Below are positions 8,428 to 17,004 of a stretch of 64,000 nucleotides of DNA, one piece after another. The translations under genes and the position numbers were made by a program. The stretch covers positions 1 to 64,000 of the forward strand of contig CAYTWH010000008.1 of the NCBI GenBank assembly GCA_964442075.1. Direction: 5' to 3'. The first letter of the stretch is position 1; every line of letters begins with the position of its first letter. This DNA is from CAYTAU01 sp964442075 (GTDB taxonomy: Bacteria > Bacteroidota > Bacteroidia > Bacteroidales > CAYTAU01). The notes beneath the pieces were generated by a model. It was given only the letters and a program-made list of their open reading frames with translations. It ran no database searches and was not told where the DNA came from.

Positions 8428-9387
8428 TCAATTCTTAATTATCTTTTTAGTAATTACTTTATCATTATTGCTTATTGTTATAAAATAAATACCTCTGTTA
8501 AGTTCTGATAGATCAATTTTCTCAACATTAGTATTTGTTTGTTTTAAATAAACCGTTTTACCTGAAATATCATAGATCATAATTTTTGAATTTTCAATAT
8601 TTTCAATTGTTAAAATATCTTTAACAGGATTTGGATAGATATTCATGTCGTTTTTAGAAACAGTTTTAATACTTGTTGTAAATTCAATATCATCAAGACA
8701 AAAATAAGCGGGAGTATTCATTCCGAATGCTCCATTATCGGTAGAACTTAATTCAAATACAATACTATCGGCAAAATATATAGGACTAAGATCTACAAGT
8801 GTCCAGTCTTTAATAATATAATCCTGGTTATTGTTGGTAAAACGATAATCTGCAAGGTAAAATCCTACAGAATCTATAAAAGTATTTCCTAAATACCCTA
8901 TCATATTTAGCTTAAACCAATCGGGGTCATCACCGGAAACTCCTCCAAATTTTTTACTAAATGCATCACCGTCTTTCATGCTATAATACGCATAAGCATT
9001 ATTTGTAATATATATTGCGTCAATATTTGAACCTATATGATCTGATCTAATATAAGTTATACCAGAGTAATCTAAAATATAACCTACTGCATAGTTTTCT
9101 GAATTGTTGTTGCCACTACCTGCCATTGCGCTATACATATTTCCGAAACCTGATGTAACAGTATCAATCATATTTGAGTAAGCAAAACCTGCCCATGAAT
9201 AATAAGCAGTATCATAATAGTTAACAAAATATGAGACTCCTCCACTCATAAATCCTCCTGTCAGATCAGAGCCATTCCAAAATGTATCAGTCTGAAGACT
9301 TAAATCTTCAAAATCTGTTTGTGCATTTACATTAAATGTAAATACAAGCATTGCAAGTATACTTGCGAAAAAAAATCTTTTTTTCAT
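8428..9387 (-). CDS. DUF4465-like T9SS type A protein, first gene of the cobalamin operon
   Basis: A 319-aa exported protein (signal peptide ending NVNAQ). Residues about 24-230 match what I know of DUF4465: FEDLSLQ at the start, then FWNGSDLTGGF, YYSWAGFAYSN, GSGNNNSENYAVGY, and a final YFCLDDIEF. Such domains occur beside TonB receptors in Bacteroidota vitamin loci, and a family of surface B12-binding proteins (BtuH) is known from gut Bacteroides. Whether this protein belongs to that family is unproven. The type A sorting domain (IYPNPVKDILTIE to KKIIKN) has an ordinary loop without a palindrome. It is the first gene after the cobalamin riboswitch, so its expression should fall when cobalamin is plentiful. 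Confidence 0.8.
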   Translation of the reverse strand: MKKRFFFASILAMLVFTFNVNAQTDFEDLSLQTDTFWNGSDLTGGFMSGGVSYFVNYYDTAYYSWAGFAYSNMIDTVTSGFGNMYSAMAGSGNNNSENYAVGYILDYSGITYIRSDHIGSNIDAIYITNNAYAYYSMKDGDAFSKKFGGVSGDDPDWFKLNMIGYLGNTFIDSVGFYLADYRFTNNNQDYIIKDWTLVDLSPIYFADSIVFELSSTDNGAFGMNTPAYFCLDDIEFTTSIKTVSKNDMNIYPNPVKDILTIENIENSKIMIYDISGKTVYLKQTNTNVEKIDLSELNRGIYFITISNNDKVITKKIIKN

Positions 9388-9519
9388 TTTTTTAATTTAA
9401 AAGTTAAACATTACAAATAATTGATTGATAACAATCAACACTCATAAGCTAACTCGGGGAAATTTAATGATATTGTTTTTGTATCATTTTGCTTTTTACC
9501 CGAAAGCTTCAAGAATATT

Positions 9520-9690
9520 GAAATAATAATGGTAGGTCTTCTGACTTTCCCTTTTTGACGCCTTCCCGCCCCAATTACGTGGAGCAGTGGCTAAGACTGT
9601 CAAATAAACTCAATAAAGAGTTGGGATTACAGCAGCGGGTACTGTACAGGATTTTCACCTGTTTCCCTCTTAGTCACTTATTGTAAATAC
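9520..9690 (-). promoter_or_regulatory. Cobalamin (adenosylcobalamin) riboswitch
   Basis: Read on the minus strand, 9667-9623 contains the conserved core GGGAAACAGGTGAAAATCC, followed by CAGTACCCGCTGCTGTAA. The 3' side (about 9547-9530) reads GTCAGAAGACCTACC, matching the conserved B12-box end. The intervening part contains the variable helices. The aptamer ends about 140 nt before the ATG at 9387. An imperfect hairpin region around 9421-9438 (TTGATTG / CAATCAA) could belong to the expression platform. Boundaries are approximate by about 15 nt. Confidence 0.93.
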
Positions 9691-9713
9691 AATATTGTGA
9701 ACCATCAACTGTA

Positions 9714-9742
9714 CAAATGTAAATAAATTTTTTGAAAGCAAA
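9714..9742 (-). promoter_or_regulatory. Promoter of the cobalamin riboswitch operon
   Basis: On the minus strand TTTG (9742-9739) and TACATTTG (9721-9714) are separated by 17 nt, a good match to the Bacteroidota TTG-N17-23-TAnnTTTG promoter. Transcription would start near 9706, placing the whole riboswitch in a leader of about 320 nt. Confidence 0.7.
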
Positions 9743-9803
9743 TACAAGTATTTGAAAATAATTATGAATATTTATTAATTATCTAATCACAAGTAAAGAG
9801 CAC

Positions 9804-11057
9804 CTATTCATCTGTTTGTTTTTCAATAAAGCTATCGTAGGCTCTTAAAAATGCGTTAAACATTAAATCCCCTTGCAATATATAACCACTACCATTAAAA
9901 TGCAACTTGTCATTAGCAGTTAAGCCTGCCCGATGCCATAAAATAACAGAATTCAGTCCACCCATTACCGAGAAAAAATCCCAAACAGCACAAGAGTGTT
10001 TTTCTGCCTGCCTGTATATTATGTTTCTTACTTTAGGTATATTTCTGTTTATATATCTACGATATCTGTAACTGTCTCCAGGCGTAGTTAAGAGTATTGG
10101 TACTCCGGGGGCTGCATCTTTTATTTTTAATATCAAAGTATTAAAATTGTTTTCTACAGCATTTGTGTCAACGGTTTTCATATAAGCATCGTTTGTACCA
10201 AGCGATATTATTACAAAATCGGGAGCAAGAGCTTTAAGGTGCTGCGAAAACAGATTACAACACAAATACGCATCAACATCGGCACCGTTTACCCCTACTG
10301 TGTGATATATTACTCCAGGGTCTTCAGTTTCAAAACTAATACCATGCAACACAAATTTTTCCTGCAAACCGTCTGTTCTTACAAACTTCAGATATAAAGT
10401 ATCGTCAATATATGTATCGAAATAAAACTTTGTGTATCCAAAGGTATCGTTATCGCAAACTGTAATTTTGTTAATACTGTTTTTAATTTCAACTTTAAAA
10501 CTTAAACTATCGGTATTATGAAAAACTTTAACAGTATTAAAATCATATTTCAGATAATCTTTATCTCTTAAAAACACATTTATTGTTGATATACTATCGT
10601 AGGTTGTTACAGACATTCCCGAAAGACCAAGATCACATTTCTTTATTTTTTCTACATTTTTGCAAGCTTCCCAATTACCAGTTGAACTTGTTCGCAAATT
10701 AAAAGGATTATTTGTTTTTGCAACTCTGTATGGGAAAATAAATCCTCTGCCGCCAAGCCCTCCCTGAAAAAATGTTTGCATACGATGTCGCATTCTGCCC
10801 GAAAAAAAATCTGCCTGCAAATGACTGTCTCCAATATGAAGAACTTTTATTTGCCCCTCTCCTTTTAATATTAATCTATTGAAAGATTGAAAAAGTTTTT
10901 CGTAAGCAGTGCTGTCATTATAAAAATCAACTCTGTTAGTATCGTAATTAATAAAATCGTAATTAGAAATATCGTAAGGATAGTCTTGCGAAAAAGCACT
11001 AATTACTGTAGTGAATAAAATTAAAAATGCTATTGCTGCTTTTTTTATAATCGACAT
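9804..11057 (-). CDS. Secreted SGNH/GDSL-family hydrolase
   Basis: A 417-aa exported protein with a signal peptide (about 1-24, SAFSQ). SGNH blocks are visible: VLHIGDSHLQ with nucleophile Ser78, the GLSG glycine block, ISLGTNDAY with the block III asparagine, and NDKLHFNGSGY near residue 388 carrying the Asp-x-x-His pair. These enzymes are esterases or lipases acting on acylated sugars, peptidoglycan or lipids in the periplasm or outside; the substrate here is unknown. It is larger than a minimal 200-aa SGNH domain because of a beta-rich insert between blocks I and III (about 130-260). It lies upstream of, and separate from, the riboswitch operon on the same strand. Confidence 0.8.
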   Translation of the reverse strand: MSIIKKAAIAFLILFTTVISAFSQDYPYDISNYDFINYDTNRVDFYNDSTAYEKLFQSFNRLILKGEGQIKVLHIGDSHLQADFFSGRMRHRMQTFFQGGLGGRGFIFPYRVAKTNNPFNLRTSSTGNWEACKNVEKIKKCDLGLSGMSVTTYDSISTINVFLRDKDYLKYDFNTVKVFHNTDSLSFKVEIKNSINKITVCDNDTFGYTKFYFDTYIDDTLYLKFVRTDGLQEKFVLHGISFETEDPGVIYHTVGVNGADVDAYLCCNLFSQHLKALAPDFVIISLGTNDAYMKTVDTNAVENNFNTLILKIKDAAPGVPILLTTPGDSYRYRRYINRNIPKVRNIIYRQAEKHSCAVWDFFSVMGGLNSVILWHRAGLTANDKLHFNGSGYILQGDLMFNAFLRAYDSFIEKQTDE

Positions 11058-11225
11058 TAAACAAAACCTTAAAAATAATGCTGCGAATTTAATGATTTAT
11101 ACCAACTTCTTAACTGGTTTACGAAATAAAGATATTTAGGAATCCTACTTAAGGTTAGGCATGCATTAACAAGTTAGTAGTTCTTGGATTAAACAAATAA
11201 TAAACAACTAACAAATTATTATTTA

Positions 11226-11256
11226 TTGTTTAATTCGATTAATTCTATTATTTTTG
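11226..11256 (+). promoter_or_regulatory. Bacteroidota promoter with both elements
   Basis: TTG (11226-11228), a 20-nt spacer, then TATTTTTG (11249-11256) match the Bacteroidota promoter well. Transcription should begin near 11263, only a few bases before the ATG at 11271. The TTG could be mistaken for a start codon of the following frame, but it is better explained as the -33 element. Confidence 0.65.
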
Positions 11257-11270
11257 GACAAAGAATTTTT

Positions 11271-11741
11271 ATGGGCTTATTCAATAAAATACATCACCAC
11301 AAAGAGAACCATTTTAATGGGAACTTATTGCACAGTAATCCTTATTCTATAATTCCTCCTAATATTCCATCGGGTGAAGTTTATCATTTTACTACCGATA
11401 GCGGACTTGAATATGAAGTACGAGTTGGTAAAATTAAGAACTCTTTAAGTCGTGTTGTAAACTTTAATGTTTTAAACGACGAATATTCCGACAATGAATA
11501 CGCTGCTACAAACAAGGGTGAAATTTACAGAGTGGTTTCTACAGTTATAGAAATTCTGAAAATGTATATGAATATTCATGAGCTTGTAAAACAATATGAG
11601 TTTTCAGGAGAATTTAAAAATGAAAACGAAGATAACGAAACAAGCATACGCACACGTTTCTTTTGCCGTGGATTAGCAAGAGCATTTCCTACCTGGAATG
11701 TAAGAATTGAAAGTAACCACGGAGTATTAAATAGAAAGTGA
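11271..11741 (+). CDS. Conserved-looking hypothetical protein, 156 aa
   Basis: I do not recognise this protein. It has no signal peptide or membrane segment, so it is probably cytoplasmic. It begins MGLFNKIHHHKEN, with a histidine-rich start. It continues with a likely beta region GLEYEVRVGKIKNSLSRVVN, an acidic stretch with EYSDNEYAATNKGEIYRVV, a helical segment IEILKMYMNIHELVKQY, and a basic end FFCRGLARAFPTWNVRIE. The ATG at 11271 was chosen over an in-frame TTG at 11226 because the TTG coincides with a promoter element. It is a single-gene unit between a divergent hydrolase and an adhesin. Confidence 0.7.
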   Translation: MGLFNKIHHHKENHFNGNLLHSNPYSIIPPNIPSGEVYHFTTDSGLEYEVRVGKIKNSLSRVVNFNVLNDEYSDNEYAATNKGEIYRVVSTVIEILKMYMNIHELVKQYEFSGEFKNENEDNETSIRTRFFCRGLARAFPTWNVRIESNHGVLNRK

Positions 11742-11849
11742 TGTAACAATTTACCACCTAACCCAGTACTAGAAACAAAACAACATAAATTTAAATGTTT
11801 TGTTAATATTTATATATTTTAAATTTTAGTCATTTTAACTTATTATCAT

Positions 11850-11857
11850 TATATTTG
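11850..11857 (+). promoter_or_regulatory. -7 promoter box of the giant adhesin gene
   Basis: TATATTTG fits TAnnTTTG exactly, 31 nt before the ATG at 11889. A clear -33 TTG is not seen at the right distance. Confidence 0.5.
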
Positions 11858-11888
11858 TTTCTTAAATAATCCTAAAAATTAATCTACA

Positions 11889-14800
11889 ATGAAAAAATTA
11901 ACTACATTATTAATTGCAAGCATCTTTATTACAAACTGTTTACTATCGCAAATGGGTTTTACGGTTGACACTAATCAAGGATGTACCCCTTTAACTGTAA
12001 ATTTTACTAATACAAGTCCTGTTGGTCCAACTTACACATGGGATTTTGGAGATGGCTCTCCAATTTACACAGGATATCATGCAACACACACTTTTTATAC
12101 AGGCGGTCATTGGGTAACACTTTCTGGTAATGAGGGTAATATACACACAACAATTGAGGTTATTGGAGCAGATGAATTTAATCCAACAGATGGAAGCCAA
12201 TTCTGTCCGGGAGAAGAAGTTGAATTTGCTTTTGAAAGATCTTGTTCCTATACAATATGGGATTTCGGAGATGGAATTATTGACACTTCTAATCATAATA
12301 AGTCATCTCACATATATAACACACCCGGATTTTATGATGTTACTTTAATTGTTGATGGCGAATGTGGAGTTGATACTGTAACACAAACTTATGAAGTTAC
12401 AAGCTCTGCCATTCCAAGTGTAAATGCTTATCGTAATAATGGCTCCTTATGCCCTGGCGAAGAAATTGCATTTGGTTGTTATGAGAATTCAGAAAGTTAT
12501 TTTTGGGATTTTGACGATGGTACAAATTCAACAGAAAAGAGTCCACATCATGTATTCAATACAATAGGAAGTAAAAGAGTAATATTAACATTAACAAATA
12601 TTTGTGGAAATTCAAATTCCGACACATTATATATACATGTGATGGATAATATGCCTGCATCTGCAGATTTTGATTATTCAAGCCCATCATGTCCAAATGA
12701 TTTTATAAACTTCAATAGTGTTTGGTATGGCACTTATGAATGGGATTTTGGACCATTAGGAACTTCCAGCCTAAGTGATCCTGCGATAATGTATACAGAT
12801 ACAGGTACATATAGCGTTCAATTGATTTTAACAAATTATTGTGGTAATTCAGATACAGTTCAACACGATATTGTAGTAGAATATGACACTTTAAATAAAC
12901 CTCAAGCAGATATTTCTTTTGATATAAACAATGGTTATGGTGTGGATACTCTTAAAATATGTCCAAACCAAGAAGTAAAATTTAGAAATGACACCTGGAG
13001 TGGAAGCGATTTATATTTCCATTGGGATTTTAATGATGGCAACTATTCATATTCAAAAGATGCAATTCATACTTTTACTACAGCAGGATTATATGAAGTT
13101 ATTATGACAGCTACAAATAATTGTAATGGGCAAAGATCTGCATCCCTGTGGGTTGACGTAGACCCTACAACAATGCCAAATTCAAGTTTACAGGCAATGC
13201 CAGATACTATTTGCCCGGGTGAAAGTGCATTTTTCTATAATGAAGAAGGAGAAAATGATGACGATAATACAAGTTATTTCTATTCAATATGGTTTGGCGA
13301 TGGAGATTCAATTGTTAATGTAACCTCTACACCCGATTCTCTTCCTTTCTTTCATCATACTTATAATACACCAGGAACTTATAATTATACTTTTACCGTT
13401 TCCAATTTATGCAATAACTCAGAAAATAATTCTGGAACAATAATAGTTGATGACACAGGAAATCACGAAACTTTTTATTTTATTGGTAACTCTGCTGATA
13501 CATCATCTTCAGGAATGGGCCATGAAGATCTTCCATGTCCCGGCGATCTGATAGAATTCTTTGGAATAGGTGGAGCTTCAATAATTTGGGATTTTGGTGA
13601 TGGTACATTAGATACAGGAATGCATGTATTTCACTCTTATCCCGACACAGGAACATACACAATATTACTTTATGCAACTGATGGATGCGGTCTTACTGAC
13701 ACATTAGAAACTTATGCAACTGTAGATGATTCTTCATTTGCAGATTCTTGGTTTGATGTTGATAAAGAGTATGCCTGTGTAGGTGATACAATTAATTTTG
13801 ATTACCATAGAGATGGTTTTGAAATAATGAGCTATGATTTTGAATGGCAATTTGGTGATGGAATTACTTCAAATTATGTTAATCCACGACACATATATGC
13901 ATCAGCAGGCGACTATTTTGTAAAACTTATTGTTACTAATGGTTGTGGGGCAGATTCTTCTACACGAATGATACATATTGATGCTCCAACAATTGATTTT
14001 ACAGTTGATCAAAATATTATAGCACCAAGTACAACAGTAAATTTTACAAATCTAACAACTAATGCAACAGCATATTTATGGTATTTTGGTGATGGAACAA
14101 GTAGTACTTTACAAAATCCATCTCATACATATACAAACTTTGGTTCTTATAATGTTACCTTAATTGCTGCTTCATCAGGCGGATGTACTGATTTCCTGAA
14201 AAAGAATAACTACATTCATGTTCACAATATGGAAATATCATATTCATCTGTTAATGATATTACATGTAATGGAGATGATGATGGCTCAATTGATATTGTA
14301 GTATCCGGAGGTCAATATCCTTACTCTTATTTATGGTCTAATGGTGATATAGCTCAACATATTAGCAACTTACCATCGGGAGGCTATTCTGTAACAATTA
14401 CAGATTATAATGGAGCAACAACAACAGGAACTTATACAATTACTGAACCTCCTGCATTTTCTGGTGGAATTTCTAAAACCGATATTACTTGTTATGGACT
14501 TAATGATGGTTCTGCAAGTATTAGTTTAACAGGAGGAAATCCTCCTTATGAATTTTTATGGTCTAATGGAGCAACAAGTCCGAGTATTTCAAATGTTATA
14601 GCAGGATATTATTTTGCAATTGTAAAAGATGCTAATACCTGTGTCGTTAATCAAGGAATTACAATAAATGAGCCTATTGAATTAGCAGTAAATCATAATG
14701 GTTCAGTGAACCCTTCTACATGTGGAGGAGCAGATGGTTGGATTAATGTTAATGCAACAGGAGGTTCAGGTGGTTATTCATATGTTTGGAGTGCAAATGC

Positions 14801-16664
14801 TGGCGGAGCTTCAGGAACTGGAGCATCAAATTTAGCTGCTGACGTATATTCAGTAACAGTTTATGATAGTAATATGTGTTCAGATATACTTTCAGAGGGA
14901 TTGAGTGATCCAACAGGACCAGTTATTGACCCAACACACAATATGCAAGGTGTTTCTTGTCATGATGGTAGTGATGGATATATAATAATCTCTGCTACAG
15001 GAGTTGCTCCACTATCATTCTTATGGTCTAATACTGCAACTGACTCAATGATTACAAATATAACTGCAGGAACTTATAGTTTAACAATTACTGATGGAAA
15101 TTTATGTAAAAGTACTTGTGTAAGAGAAATTGATAATCCTGATGAGTTAGTATTATCAATTTTACCTGATTATCCAACTTGTTATGGAGGTTATGATGGT
15201 GGTGCACAAGCCTTTGTTTCTGGAGGAACTACGTGGGGTAATTATAATTACCAATGGTCAAACGGCTCTCAAGATTCTATTATGGTAAACAGGCCTGCAG
15301 GAAATTATTCTCTTACTGTTACGGATGGTCCAGGTTGTACAATCGTTGGCAACACAACACTTACTAATCCTCCACAAATAATAATTGATATGTATCCTTC
15401 AAGTGTAACATTTTATGGACAATCTGATGGTTATATTGATATTATGGTAAATAATGGAATACTTCCATACCAATTCTTGTGGTCGAATGGAGAAACTACA
15501 GAAGATATTGGTGGATTATCAGCAGGTGTTTATACCGTTACAATTATAGACGATAATTCTTGTCAAAATATTGCAACAGATACTGTTCATCAACCACTAG
15601 CTCTTAATGTTAATATTACATCTAGTGGAAATACAACTTTCTGTTCAGGAAATGGGATTATTCTTGATGCAGGTGCGGGTTACGTAGATTATCAATGGTC
15701 TGCTAATGCAAATAATGCAACTACAAGGATGATTCCTGTTAGTATATCTGGCACATACTATGTTACAGTAACATCAATAAATAGTTATGGAATTGGTTCA
15801 ATAATAGTTGATGTAAAAGAACCTTATGCAAATCAGGAAATTTGTATTGTAACTATTGATAGCACTACTGGAAAAAATCTAGTAATATGGGAAAAAGCTT
15901 ATAATGAAGGAATAGAATCATTCAATATCTACAAAGAATCTACCGTTTCAAACGTTTACGATTCAATAGGCAATCTTCCTTTTGATGACATGAGTGAATT
16001 TATTGATTACACTTCAAATCCTCAAACTGTTGCAGCAAGATATAAGATATCTGTTGTTGACACCTGTGGTAACGAATCGGCATTAAGCCTTGCTCACAAA
16101 ACAATGCACTTAACTGTTAGCACCGGTCTTGGAGTATATAATCTAATTTGGGAAAATTACGAAGGTTTTACTTTCGGTTCCTATACAATATTTAGAGGAA
16201 CTGACCAGAATAATTTGTTGCCTATTGGAGCAATACAAAGCACACTAACAACATATACCGATTATCAGCCAATAGGTCTTTATTATTATCAAATTTCTGT
16301 TGAAAAAACATCACCATGTATTCCAACAAGTAGTGCTAAGGCAAACGGAGGTCCTTATAGTCATTCTGTTTCAAACCTTGAGGATAATGGTATGAATCCA
16401 ACAGGTATTGAGCAATTATATGTTTCTGATGATATGTTAATTTATCCTAATCCTTTTACAAATTCAACAACAATAAAATTCAATAACTCTGATAATTCTG
16501 ACTTTGATCTTACATTGTTCGATATATCGGGCAAAATAGTAAAAATTATCAGTAATATTAATACCGGTTTAATTCATCTTGATAGAGATGAACTAACTGC
16601 AGGATTTTATACTGTTGAATTAAAAGGAAATAAAACACTTAGAGGGCGTATTATTATTAAATAA
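11889..16664 (+). CDS. Giant PKD/SprB-repeat adhesin with T9SS type A tail
   Basis: A 1591-aa exported surface protein. A signal peptide (1-20) precedes about nine PKD or PKD-like domains (about 22-780) carrying repeated WDFGDG motifs. About six SprB-type repeats (about 784-1235) follow, recognisable as TCNGDDDGSI...YLWSNG with variants such as TCYGLNDGSA and SCHDGSDGYI. A cysteine/Ig-like module (about 1240-1310) and Fn3-like segments with FNIYKES and YTIFRGTD come next, and then a type A sorting domain (IYPNPFTNSTTIKF to GRIIIK). SprB repeats are named after the Flavobacterium gliding adhesin SprB, so a role in surface adhesion or gliding is likely, but SprB itself uses a type B tail. The gene is monocistronic with its own -7 box. 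Confidence 0.85.
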   Translation: MKKLTTLLIASIFITNCLLSQMGFTVDTNQGCTPLTVNFTNTSPVGPTYTWDFGDGSPIYTGYHATHTFYTGGHWVTLSGNEGNIHTTIEVIGADEFNPTDGSQFCPGEEVEFAFERSCSYTIWDFGDGIIDTSNHNKSSHIYNTPGFYDVTLIVDGECGVDTVTQTYEVTSSAIPSVNAYRNNGSLCPGEEIAFGCYENSESYFWDFDDGTNSTEKSPHHVFNTIGSKRVILTLTNICGNSNSDTLYIHVMDNMPASADFDYSSPSCPNDFINFNSVWYGTYEWDFGPLGTSSLSDPAIMYTDTGTYSVQLILTNYCGNSDTVQHDIVVEYDTLNKPQADISFDINNGYGVDTLKICPNQEVKFRNDTWSGSDLYFHWDFNDGNYSYSKDAIHTFTTAGLYEVIMTATNNCNGQRSASLWVDVDPTTMPNSSLQAMPDTICPGESAFFYNEEGENDDDNTSYFYSIWFGDGDSIVNVTSTPDSLPFFHHTYNTPGTYNYTFTVSNLCNNSENNSGTIIVDDTGNHETFYFIGNSADTSSSGMGHEDLPCPGDLIEFFGIGGASIIWDFGDGTLDTGMHVFHSYPDTGTYTILLYATDGCGLTDTLETYATVDDSSFADSWFDVDKEYACVGDTINFDYHRDGFEIMSYDFEWQFGDGITSNYVNPRHIYASAGDYFVKLIVTNGCGADSSTRMIHIDAPTIDFTVDQNIIAPSTTVNFTNLTTNATAYLWYFGDGTSSTLQNPSHTYTNFGSYNVTLIAASSGGCTDFLKKNNYIHVHNMEISYSSVNDITCNGDDDGSIDIVVSGGQYPYSYLWSNGDIAQHISNLPSGGYSVTITDYNGATTTGTYTITEPPAFSGGISKTDITCYGLNDGSASISLTGGNPPYEFLWSNGATSPSISNVIAGYYFAIVKDANTCVVNQGITINEPIELAVNHNGSVNPSTCGGADGWINVNATGGSGGYSYVWSANAGGASGTGASNLAADVYSVTVYDSNMCSDILSEGLSDPTGPVIDPTHNMQGVSCHDGSDGYIIISATGVAPLSFLWSNTATDSMITNITAGTYSLTITDGNLCKSTCVREIDNPDELVLSILPDYPTCYGGYDGGAQAFVSGGTTWGNYNYQWSNGSQDSIMVNRPAGNYSLTVTDGPGCTIVGNTTLTNPPQIIIDMYPSSVTFYGQSDGYIDIMVNNGILPYQFLWSNGETTEDIGGLSAGVYTVTIIDDNSCQNIATDTVHQPLALNVNITSSGNTTFCSGNGIILDAGAGYVDYQWSANANNATTRMIPVSISGTYYVTVTSINSYGIGSIIVDVKEPYANQEICIVTIDSTTGKNLVIWEKAYNEGIESFNIYKESTVSNVYDSIGNLPFDDMSEFIDYTSNPQTVAARYKISVVDTCGNESALSLAHKTMHLTVSTGLGVYNLIWENYEGFTFGSYTIFRGTDQNNLLPIGAIQSTLTTYTDYQPIGLYYYQISVEKTSPCIPTSSAKANGGPYSHSVSNLEDNGMNPTGIEQLYVSDDMLIYPNPFTNSTTIKFNNSDNSDFDLTLFDISGKIVKIISNINTGLIHLDRDELTAGFYTVELKGNKTLRGRIIIK

Positions 16665-16692
16665 TAGTTGTTCCGTAAAAACATTCTATGTT

Positions 16693-16717
16693 CGGCGTAG
16701 GCTTTCTGCCTACGTCG
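16693..16717. repeat. GC-rich palindrome (REP-like, possible bidirectional terminator)
   Basis: CGGCGTAGGC (16693-16702) and GCCTACGTCG (16708-16717) form a 10-bp stem with one G-T mismatch, in an otherwise very AT-rich region just after the adhesin stop codon. The flanking AT-rich sequence has only short T runs. It could terminate transcription of the adhesin gene or be a dispersed palindromic repeat. Confidence 0.55.
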
Positions 16718-16724
16718 TTAAATA

Positions 16725-16856
16725 TTATTTTATTATTTCTGTATCTATAAAGTTATCAATAATTAACTTGTCTCCTACTTCTGCCTTTTTAAAGAGCATT
16801 AACAGATAATGAGGCTCATTGAGTCTTAAATATGCTTCAAATGTTTCTGATTTAAA
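16725..16856 (-). pseudogene. C-terminal remnant of an unidentified gene
   Basis: The minus strand keeps 43 open codons ending in TAA at 16725, closed upstream by an in-frame TAA. The peptide looks like real protein (includes FEAYLRLNEPHYLLMLF and KKAEVGDKLIIDNF) but has no credible start or promoter. I infer a decayed gene end stranded beside the tandem array. The family is not recognised. Confidence 0.4.
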
Positions 16857-17004
16857 TTATGCGGCGCTATTGTCTACTTATACAAACATACAATAACTAT
16901 ACCTATTGCGTATAAATATTATTGAATTTATTAACAAATGTTAAACGTTTTTTTAATAAATATGACATATATTGGATAAATAGCTATACGCCAACCTACA
17001 AACA

